Shown: positions 1-5,459 of the stretch, piece by piece | Layout of the letters: every line of letters starts with the position of its first letter | Numbering within the stretch: the first letter of the stretch is position 1 | Assembly: GCA_903927685.1 (NCBI GenBank) | Contig: CAIYOB010000675.1 | Span: 1 to 14,579 of the forward strand | Source: an uncultured Planctomycetaceae bacterium | GTDB taxonomy: Bacteria; Planctomycetota; Planctomycetia; Pirellulales; Pirellulaceae | Direction of reading: 5' to 3' | Length of the DNA: 14,579 bases | Position numbers and translations under genes: made by a program | Notes under the pieces: generated by a model | Seen by the model: the letters and a program-made list of their open reading frames with translations, nothing else | The model's database searches: none | Told to the model about the DNA's origin: nothing

Positions 1-142
1 AGCCCAATTCCTTGAGCGTCGCGGCTTGCTGAGCGGGCGTCCACTGGCCGCGGCCGACCGCGTTATCGAATGCGAACAGCTCCGCCGACGGGCCGTCGGC
101 GCCGATCACGGTAGCGAGCAGGGCGAACAGGAACGCAGTCAT
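1..142 (-). CDS. Sugar phosphate isomerase/epimerase-like protein, exported (partial, 5' end only)
   Basis: Only the first 47 codons lie in the window; the gene runs off the left edge. The ATG at 142-140 is preceded by a good ribosome binding site (GGAAGG, about 3 bases upstream). The N-terminus (MTAFLFALLATVIGADG) is a short hydrophobic segment that looks like a signal peptide. It is followed by ELFAFDNAVGRGQWTP and a helix ending TLKELG. A strand of the FAFDN type followed by 'QAATLKELG' is typical of the first beta-alpha unit of xylose-isomerase-like TIM-barrel proteins, many of which are secreted in planctomycetes. The family call is an inference from this short stretch. The gene starts 33 bp after the stop of the small lipoprotein gene on the same strand, so the two are probably cotranscribed. 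Confidence 0.6.
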   Translation of the reverse strand, partial: MTAFLFALLATVIGADGPSAELFAFDNAVGRGQWTPAQQAATLKELG

Positions 143-175
143 GTTCCTTCCTTTCCAGAGTGTCAGTAACGGAAC

Positions 176-532
176 TCAATAAGTCATTCCCGGGATAACG
201 TCGTAGTTCTCCGCCGGTCGCCAGGTGCCGTCAGGGGCGAGTTCCACCCGCACGATGGTGGTCATGCGGAAGCGGAACCAGACCTTCCCGCGGTCGGCCG
301 CGCGCATCGCTTGATCGATTTCCCGGATCGAGCCGGCCGGTTTCCACTCCGGGCCTTCGCGATAGTCGGACTTCGTCCATCCGCCCTTGTCCTGTTTGGT
401 GGAGGGATCTTGGAGCGTGTAGGTCAGGGCCAGCGGCAGCCGCGGCTCCGGCGGCGCGCCCGGATCCGCCGGCTCCGCGGCGTAGCCGGAGAGTGCCGCG
501 CATCCGGCTAATAGAACGCCAAAGAATGACAC
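176..532 (-). CDS. Small predicted lipoprotein of unknown function
   Basis: 118 residues with a GTG start; an in-frame TGA lies seven codons upstream and no ATG/TTG start occurs between them. The N-terminus is hydrophobic with a canonical lipobox, LAGC, with Cys at residue 11. This suggests a lipidated envelope protein, although the signal is unusually short and lacks the usual positive charges. The mature part is Pro-rich at first (residues 20-35), then contains TYTLQDPSTKQDKGGW and a C-terminal half with KVWFRFRMTTIVRVELAPDG that reads like beta strands. I do not recognise a named family. It lies upstream of and close to an exported epimerase-like gene, so an envelope role next to sugar metabolism is possible but not shown. 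The start is only 18 bp from a palindromic repeat, so its promoter must lie inside or beyond that repeat. Confidence 0.6.
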   Translation of the reverse strand: MSFFGVLLAGCAALSGYAAEPADPGAPPEPRLPLALTYTLQDPSTKQDKGGWTKSDYREGPEWKPAGSIREIDQAMRAADRGKVWFRFRMTTIVRVELAPDGTWRPAENYDVIPGMTY

Positions 533-550
533 GGGGAGTCTCGTCTTAGC

Positions 551-684
551 TCAGAGGTTGTGAATCTTTCAATGTGGTCATCACGCTCCGCGTGATGACG
601 CCCCGAGAACCAGCCGTTTTCCGAAAGTGTCGTCTCGCGGAACGAGACGACTACATTGCGCCCACACGGACTCACAACCTCTCA
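551..684. repeat. 134-bp palindromic repeat element with two inverted hairpin units
   Basis: The ends are near-perfect 13-bp inverted repeats (551-563 and 672-684, 12 of 13 matching, core AGAGGTTGTGA). Inside is a second inverted pair, CAATGTGGTC (570-579) and GACTACATTG (649-658). At the core are two hairpins of identical geometry: 577-599 (arm GTCATCACG, loop CTCCG) and 629-651 (arm GTCGTCTCG, loop CGGAA). Read on the opposite strand, the second hairpin is a copy of the first: 18 of 23 bases match, and both arm differences are compensated by paired changes. The right terminal repeat contains the stop codon of the oxidoreductase gene. No target-site duplication is visible. It could be a non-autonomous mobile element, a REP/BIME-like element or a bidirectional terminator. 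Confidence 0.75.
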
Positions 685-2055
685 CGCCTTGGGCGAGTGG
701 ACCGGCCGGTCGAGCATCGCGTTGGCTTTCTCGTTGTCGAGGAACCGTTCTTGGTCGGGATCCCAGCGCAGTTTGCCGCCGACCTGGATGGCAATCTGGC
801 CCAGGTGGCCCAGCGACGTGACGCGGTGGCCGACCTCCGCCGGCTCGAGCGTTTCGCCGCGGGTCTTGACGCAGTCGATGAAATCCTGCTTATCGGTCTT
901 GACATAGAATCGCGTCTCGTCCGGGCGGAGCACGGGAGCCGGCAGGAGCTGCGGCGGGGGTTTGACTTTCTTGTCGTTGAGGAAGAGATAGCCGTCCTGG
1001 CCGCCCAGGTTGACCTTGAGCTGCGTGTACTCGGCGTAGACCCAGCCGTCGCTGCCTTCGATCTTGAAGTACGGCTTCTCCGTCCGATAGGTCCATTGGA
1101 TGCCGTTGGCGAAACGCATCCTGACGTCGAACTTCACCAGCACATTCCAGAAGCTGTCGGCCGGCGGATATTCGCCGGTGCCTTCGATCTCCATCGGGCC
1201 GGTGCGGTCCAGGCCTGTCGCGAACGCTGCGCCGTCGTTCCAATGGGTCGTCCAGTTGGTGATCATGCCGTCGCAGTAATACAGATGCCGCATCCACCCC
1301 GGCCGCTCGTAGGCTTGGGGCTTGTGGACGCGGTACTCGGTGTACGGCGCCCGCGGGGCCGGGCCTTGCCAGGCTTCGTAGTCCAGTTCCGGCGGGATCG
1401 GCATCTCGGGTTGCGGCGGGCAGCCCACGTCGCTGCCCGGCACGCCGACCGTCACGGTGTGGACCTTGCCAATCCGGCCGTTGCGGACCAATTCGGCCGC
1501 CTGCACGATGTGCGCATAGGACCGCAACTCGCTGTCGGTGCGGAACACGCGGCCCAGGCGTTGGGCGGCCTCGCACAGCTTGCGTCCCTCGCCGATGCTG
1601 CGCGTGATCGGCTTTTCCAGAGACACATCCTTGCCGGCCTCGAACGCGGCCAGGGCCATGGGGACGTGCCAGTGGTCGGGCGTCGAGATCATCACCGCGT
1701 CGATGTCCCGCCGGGCGAGAAGCTCGCGGAAGTCGCGATACGTGGCGCAGCCCTGGTACGTGCCCGTCGGCTGGCCCTTGGCGTAGGCTTCTTCGACTTG
1801 TTGCCGGGCATTCGCCAGCCGCCACGAATCGACGTCGCACACGGCCACGACCTGGACGTCGGGCATTCCCAGGAACTGTTTGAGGTTGGAGTACTTGGCC
1901 TGACGGCCGACGCCAATCATGCCGACGGTGATGCGCTCGCTGGGCGCGGGTTTACCTTCCGCACCCAACGCCGAAACGCGGATCACCAGCGGGGCGGCAC
2001 AGGCCGCAGCGGCGGTTCTTACAAACTGACGACGAGTGAGGTGAGAGGCGGTCAT
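682..2055 (-). CDS. Gfo/Idh/MocA family oxidoreductase with TAT signal
   Basis: 457 residues. The N-terminus carries a twin-arginine signal (TRRQFVRTA, Arg8-Arg9, then an Ala-rich hydrophobic stretch to about residue 30), so export of the folded protein is predicted. A Rossmann fold follows, with the dinucleotide-binding turn VGMIGVGRQA (G48-x-G50-x-x-A53) and VVAVCDVD at the end of the second strand. The LEKPITR motif (Lys148) is the conserved EKP of this family, whose Lys contacts cofactor and substrate. NWTTHWNDG near residue 265 is typical of the C-terminal sugar-binding alpha/beta domain. Members are NAD(P)-dependent dehydrogenases or redox-neutral sugar-modifying enzymes; the substrate cannot be told here. 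The ATG at 2055-2053 follows a GGAG site that overlaps the stop region of the upstream isomerase gene, 10 bp away, so the two genes form an operon. The stop codon lies inside a palindromic repeat. Confidence 0.93.
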   Translation of the reverse strand: MTASHLTRRQFVRTAAAACAAPLVIRVSALGAEGKPAPSERITVGMIGVGRQAKYSNLKQFLGMPDVQVVAVCDVDSWRLANARQQVEEAYAKGQPTGTYQGCATYRDFRELLARRDIDAVMISTPDHWHVPMALAAFEAGKDVSLEKPITRSIGEGRKLCEAAQRLGRVFRTDSELRSYAHIVQAAELVRNGRIGKVHTVTVGVPGSDVGCPPQPEMPIPPELDYEAWQGPAPRAPYTEYRVHKPQAYERPGWMRHLYYCDGMITNWTTHWNDGAAFATGLDRTGPMEIEGTGEYPPADSFWNVLVKFDVRMRFANGIQWTYRTEKPYFKIEGSDGWVYAEYTQLKVNLGGQDGYLFLNDKKVKPPPQLLPAPVLRPDETRFYVKTDKQDFIDCVKTRGETLEPAEVGHRVTSLGHLGQIAIQVGGKLRWDPDQERFLDNEKANAMLDRPVHSPKA

Positions 2056-2065
2056 GGCAGGTCTC

Positions 2066-2896
2066 CTACGGATTAACGAGTTTGCGTAAATGGTCGATGC
2101 TGCGGGCGGCTTGATCGAGGGTCCCGCATTCGACGCTCAATACAATATCCTGCGGAATCGACCGGAGGATGGCGATCACGTGTTCCCAGTCGATCACGCC
2201 ATCGCCGCAAGCGCAGCCCACGGCGGTGCCCATCACCTTGCCCCGTTCGGCATCCGATTGCTCGACGCTGATGTCTTTGGCGTGCATGTGCACCAGGCGG
2301 TGTTTGATGCGTTCGAGCCAGGCGATCGGGTCCTCGCCGCCCAGATAGGCATTGCCGGTGTCAAAGTTGGCGCCGACCACTGGCGAATCGACCAGATTCA
2401 GGATGCGGTCGTACTTGGCGGGAATCAGCGAATACGTTTGGTGCATTTCCAGGCCCAGCTGGATGCCGCGCGGCGCGCAGACTTTGGATGCTTCCATGAT
2501 CGAGTAGCGGATCAGGACAAAGTCCTCCTCCTCGCTCGTCCACGGCTGCTTGTGGCCCTCGTGCGTGTTGATGACCGGGGCCCCGCATTCCGCCGCGTAG
2601 CGCGCCGCCTGCTTTAGATACTCGACGGCGATCTCCGGCTTGGAGAGCTGGCTGTGCGACGAGAGGGCGGACAGCTTCAGGCCGTGCTTGTCGCAGGCCT
2701 GGCGGATCCGCAGCGGATCGTCGAGCATCGATACGCTGTGGAAGTAGCGGGCTTCGCTCAACAGCTCGCGGCCCCAGTGCACCATCGGCTCGATGTACTC
2801 GTAGCCCAACTCCGCGGCGAACTGCACGCCCCATTCAAACGACTTGTGCGACGTGCGAACCGCTTCCAGGTTCAGACCAATCCCGACCTTGCCCAT
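2066..2896 (-). CDS. Sugar phosphate isomerase/epimerase (xylose isomerase-like TIM barrel)
   Basis: 276 residues from the ATG at 2896-2894, chosen because a GGAG site lies about 7 bases upstream and homology-like sequence starts there (MGKVGIGLNLEAV). A longer ORF to 2959 adds 21 unconvincing residues. It has no signal peptide. The alternating strand/helix pattern is that of an AP-endonuclease-2-type TIM barrel. Expected metal ligands are visible: Glu150 (LGLEMH), Asp179 (NFDTGN), His205 (HMHAKD) and Glu256 (SVECG). GEDPIAWLERIKHRLVHMHAKD is a classic family signature around helix 6 and strand 7, and VGCACGDGVIDW precedes the last catalytic strand. Such enzymes isomerise or epimerise keto/aldo sugars or inositol derivatives with a divalent metal. 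It is the first gene of a two-gene operon with the TAT-exported oxidoreductase, which suggests a shared sugar substrate pathway; the exact sugar is unknown. Confidence 0.9.
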   Translation of the reverse strand: MGKVGIGLNLEAVRTSHKSFEWGVQFAAELGYEYIEPMVHWGRELLSEARYFHSVSMLDDPLRIRQACDKHGLKLSALSSHSQLSKPEIAVEYLKQAARYAAECGAPVINTHEGHKQPWTSEEEDFVLIRYSIMEASKVCAPRGIQLGLEMHQTYSLIPAKYDRILNLVDSPVVGANFDTGNAYLGGEDPIAWLERIKHRLVHMHAKDISVEQSDAERGKVMGTAVGCACGDGVIDWEHVIAILRSIPQDIVLSVECGTLDQAARSIDHLRKLVNP

Positions 2897-3412
2897 GATT
2901 GGCTCCAGGGTTTCCGTTTCATTTCCAATCCGGCCTGTTTCGCTGCCCGACCTCGCCAACTCACGGATCGCTCCTCCGGTTGCGGCGCGGTCGATCCAGG
3001 TCTTTGGTTGCCGGCGTGGCGACGAGCGTCATCATGGTGAATCAGGGGCGGGAGTTCAGCGCTGTTTTGCGCAAAGCAGCAATGTTTTGCGTCCCACCCG
3101 ATAAGGTCGGTTGTCAGGGCAGCGTCGTCTCACGTTCCGCTGGCGGCGACAACCAACGCTGACACGCCCTCCCTCTACGATGTCCTGGAGAACTGTTGGT
3201 ATGAATTCCTGCTGAGTCAGGAGCAGCCCAACGGCGACTTTGTACGAGCCCGCGGGAAGGGGAGAAAACTCGATCAGCCTCAGGCAGAAGTCGCGGTTCT
3301 CCTCGAAGACTTGGGATGTCGAAGCGCTCCGGCCGTGGGTGATTCGGGGGGACGAGCGGGACAGGCACGCCTTCCCGCCGTGCCCCAACCACTCCCCGGC
3401 AGCGGACGACCG
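2897..3412. other. Gene-poor stretch of 516 bp with palindromes and coding-like debris
   Basis: No convincing gene is seen. The stretch holds a 20-bp near-perfect palindrome (3061-3080), a possible stem of GGTTGTC with GACAACC (3109-3115 and 3148-3154), and a degenerate match to the hairpin unit of the 551-684 repeat (GTCGTCTC then GTTCCGC, from 3124). Between about 3150 and 3388 both strands can be read as protein-like sequence, which suggests decayed coding DNA. Any promoter for the isomerase-oxidoreductase operon should lie here, but no clear -35/-10 pair was recognised. Confidence 0.4.
3061..3080. promoter_or_regulatory. 20-bp near-perfect palindrome, possible operator
   Basis: The core TTTGCGCAAA (3066-3075) is a perfect 10-bp palindrome. 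It is flanked by GCTG and CAGC, with one mismatched pair between core and flank, so 18 of 20 bases are symmetric. It lies about 165 bp upstream of the isomerase start. The symmetry is seen directly; a role as a repressor-binding site is inference. Confidence 0.3.
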
Positions 3413-4504
3413 TCAGCGCAGCGACTCGGGCAACTCGCACGTCGAGACGGCGCCGGGCATGTCCATGCGAGGCCGCTGCTGGATGAGCTGCCGGATCGGC
3501 TCGAAGGTCTGCAGCACGGCTTGGTAATCCGGGTCGCTGGTGTCCGCGAAGGTCGCCTGGCCGCAGGCTTCGGTTCCACCCGCGTGCTTGGCCAGGGGGG
3601 CCAGCAGGAAATCGTTCAGGTGCGGGTTCTCGATCCGCACGCCCATGCCGCCCCAGGGCTCGATCCCACCGCTCCAGACCGGCGGACGCCACGTCGCAAG
3701 GAACTTGACGTCCCGGGCGATGTGGCACTCGCTGCACCGCCGGGCGTACACTTCGTCCATGACGCGCGCCAAGTCCGGCGGCAGCATCTGCCGGCAAGCC
3801 GGCAATTCGGGATGCGCCGTCTCGGCAGTGCCGTAATACGGGACGTTCAGATCGATCCACATCAGGATCCGGCGCCGGCTGTCGGCGTCCAGGTGCACGC
3901 GCGGCCGTCCCTGCGCGTCGGGATGACCGGTCAGGATCAAGTCAGCCAGCTTGCTGGCCGGCGAGCCCCAGGCCTTCGGCGTCGTCTGCAGGATGTTCCA
4001 CTCCTGTCCGTTGTACGAGGGGATCCAGCTTACGTATGGGCTGCCGGTCCTGCCCTGGTGTCTGCGGGCCAGGACTTCGTAGGAGACGTTAAAGTAGTCC
4101 GTCCGGTCGCCGCTCAGATCGATCCCCTGGTCTTTCTTCAACGGGTTGTGGCATTCGACACAGTGCTTGTCGAGCACGGGCTGGACGATCCGCGCGTAGC
4201 AGAATCCCTGTTGGCCCCACTCCGGCGGCTGCAGCGACTGCGGTTCGCCCAAGGCGGCCAGCGGCAGTTGCCGTTGCGGACTCTGACGCCGCGGCTCATG
4301 GCAGCCGACGCAGCCCTGTACCTCGCCGGGCATGAGGTGCGTGAAGCTCCGCATCCGCTGGATCGCCCGGCCCTGAGCATCCAGCGCCAGGAAGTAGACC
4401 GGCTGCCGGGCGGGGACCTTGAAGTAGGCGGAGCCGTCCGGGGCCACGTCGGCAAAGCCCCAGACTTTCTTGGGCACGTACGTGGCGCCGCAGGAGACTA
4501 GCAC
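3413..4504 (-). CDS. HzsA-related c-type haem protein, probably 5'-truncated
   Basis: 363 residues from a GTG. Three CXXCH haem-attachment motifs are present: CVGCH (65-69), CVECH (115-119) and CSECH (257-261). The strand-rich start (KKVWGFADVAPDGSAYFKVP) followed by MRSFTHLMPGEVQGCVGCHE matches the C-terminal part of HzsA-related proteins (hydrazine synthase alpha-like domain) that are common in planctomycetes. LILTGHPDAQGRPRVHL, RRILMWIDLNVPYYG and the closing RPRMDMPG also fit. Those proteins are normally much longer, with an N-terminal beta-propeller-like region and a signal peptide. Both are missing here, yet covalent c-haem attachment needs export. An in-frame TAA sits five codons upstream of the GTG, and upstream codons still read as plausible protein for a short way. 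The gene is therefore probably a truncated remnant. There is no evidence of hydrazine chemistry. A role in electron transfer or substrate binding in the periplasm is inferred for the intact family only. Confidence 0.7.
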   Translation of the reverse strand: MLVSCGATYVPKKVWGFADVAPDGSAYFKVPARQPVYFLALDAQGRAIQRMRSFTHLMPGEVQGCVGCHEPRRQSPQRQLPLAALGEPQSLQPPEWGQQGFCYARIVQPVLDKHCVECHNPLKKDQGIDLSGDRTDYFNVSYEVLARRHQGRTGSPYVSWIPSYNGQEWNILQTTPKAWGSPASKLADLILTGHPDAQGRPRVHLDADSRRRILMWIDLNVPYYGTAETAHPELPACRQMLPPDLARVMDEVYARRCSECHIARDVKFLATWRPPVWSGGIEPWGGMGVRIENPHLNDFLLAPLAKHAGGTEACGQATFADTSDPDYQAVLQTFEPIRQLIQQRPRMDMPGAVSTCELPESLR

Positions 4505-4861
4505 CCAGCGCGTCCCTTACTGTTGCTGCAAGCAACGGTTCCCGACGGTCAGGCAACCGCCGGCATGCATCTTTCCGCCGCCGGCACGCGCCTGGTAGTG
4601 TCGACGATGGATGTCCGGGCGTTCGACGTCCCTCGCAGCAAGATCGACGCGTGCCTACGAGAGCAACGGCTTGCTTCGTATCCGACCGCGAGTTAATCCA
4701 GCGGGGCCCGCGGGCGATCTTCCCGGTCGTGTTCGTCGCCAGCCCTGGCCCGGTCGTGCGGATGGTTGGCCCCGAACCACGAACTGGTAATGGCCGCGGG
4801 GCCGCCAACGGCGGCCCCCGGCCGATTGACGCACGGGCCGCTTGTCCGCGGAGGAAGCTCC
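4505..4861. other. Non-coding or decayed stretch upstream of padR promoter
   Basis: About 357 bp between the truncated haem gene and the PadR promoter. On the minus strand there are two stop-bounded fragments of coding-like sequence upstream of the haem gene. On the plus strand, 4565-4696 reads as a 43-residue ORF (MHLSAAGTRLVVSTMDVRAF onward) with GC-rich third positions over its first 30 codons and no recognised family or ribosome binding site. A strong GC hairpin occupies 4792-4823. No intact gene is supported. Confidence 0.4.
4792..4823. terminator. Strong GC-rich hairpin without T-tract
   Basis: GGGGCCGCC (4798-4806), loop AAC, GGCGGCCCC (4810-4818) form a perfect 9-bp stem. It extends by five more pairs (GGCCG with CGGCC) if the C at 4797 is bulged out. 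It lies 38 bp upstream of the PadR -35 box. No run of T follows on either strand, so it is not a textbook intrinsic terminator; insulation of the PadR promoter is a guess. Confidence 0.35.
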
Positions 4862-4890
4862 TTGACATACATAGGTCTGCTATGTATAGT
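4862..4890 (+). promoter_or_regulatory. Sigma-70-type promoter of the padR operon
   Basis: TTGACA at 4862-4867 and TATAGT at 4885-4890 are separated by exactly 17 bp, an almost consensus housekeeping promoter. Transcription should start near 4897, leaving a leader of about 30 bases before the PadR ATG. The spacer is filled by a dyad that is a likely PadR operator. Confidence 0.75.
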
Positions 4891-4902
4891 AGTGCTATGT
4901 AC
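4867..4902. promoter_or_regulatory. Probable PadR autoregulatory operator
   Basis: ATACATAG (4867-4874) and CTATGTAT (4880-4887) form an 8-bp perfect inverted repeat with a 5-bp spacer, sitting between and overlapping the -35 and -10 boxes. A third half-site CTATGTAC follows at 4895-4902, 15 bp after the second. PadR-family repressors are known to bind ACAT/ATGT dyads in their own promoters, so repression by blocking RNA polymerase is the likely mechanism. Confidence 0.65.
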
Positions 4903-4927
4903 CGTGTCGGTCACCAGAGGTAACGCC

Positions 4928-5353
4928 ATGGAATTCAACAAGGACCTCGTCGCCGCTTCATCCACCCCCATCGTCCTCGCCATCCTGTCCGAAGGCGACA
5001 GCTACGGCTACGCCATCATCAAACGGGTGCAGGAGCTTTCGGGCGGTGAGCTGGAATGGACCGACGGCATGCTCTACCCCGTCCTGCACCGGCTCGAGCG
5101 GCTGGGGTACATCAAAGCACGATGGGAGAAGGCGGAGAGCGGCCGTCAGCGGAAGTACTACCGCATCACGGCCCTGGGCAGGGGGCAGCTCGCCGAGGAA
5201 CGCCGACAATGGCAGGCGGTGGATGAGACGCTGCGAGGCCTCTGGAAGGCACTCTCGAAGTGCGCAGCCATCCTCCCTCCTGCACACACATCGCCACCCT
5301 GCCACACCATGCGCGGCAGCGGTTCGCGAATCGGGGGATACGCCTTTCGTTGA
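4928..5353 (+). CDS. PadR family transcriptional regulator
   Basis: 141 residues from the ATG at 4928, preceded by AGAGG about 7 bases upstream. A longer in-frame ORF begins at 4766 but would span the promoter, so it is rejected. The winged-helix core is clear: STPIVLAILSEGDSYGYAII, then the recognition region GGELEWTDGMLYPVLHRLER, and the wing LGYIKARWEKAESGRQRKYY followed by RITALGRGQL, all by residue 85. The C-terminal helix ends near LRGLWKAL (residue 107). About 34 further residues (SKCAAILPPAHTSPPCH onward) look unlike a PadR tail. They may result from a lost stop codon or a frameshift, because family members are usually about 105-115 residues long. It probably represses its own promoter and the membrane protein gene that follows. 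Confidence 0.92.
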   Translation: MEFNKDLVAASSTPIVLAILSEGDSYGYAIIKRVQELSGGELEWTDGMLYPVLHRLERLGYIKARWEKAESGRQRKYYRITALGRGQLAEERRQWQAVDETLRGLWKALSKCAAILPPAHTSPPCHTMRGSGSRIGGYAFR

Positions 5354-5459
5354 CGACCGGAATCAACGTAGAGAACGATGCTTCAATCCTCCTGTTCCTG
5401 GCAGAGCGACCGCCCATGAACTTGTATTCCCGGAACTCGTTGTCAACCGGAGTCTGAGC

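Noticed and set aside
574..2076. 500-residue plus-strand ORF opposite the Gfo/Idh/MocA gene
   Set aside because: The minus strand carries the TAT signal, Rossmann turn and EKP motif; the plus frame has no recognisable features and starts inside the palindromic repeat.
3311..4501. 396-residue plus-strand ORF opposite the haem protein
   Set aside because: The minus strand has three CXXCH motifs and family-like segments; the plus frame is a shadow with no motif.
3413..4504. Evidence for anammox-type hydrazine synthesis
   Set aside because: The HzsA-related domain is widespread in planctomycetes that are not anammox bacteria, and no other hydrazine synthase subunit or hydrazine dehydrogenase gene is present.
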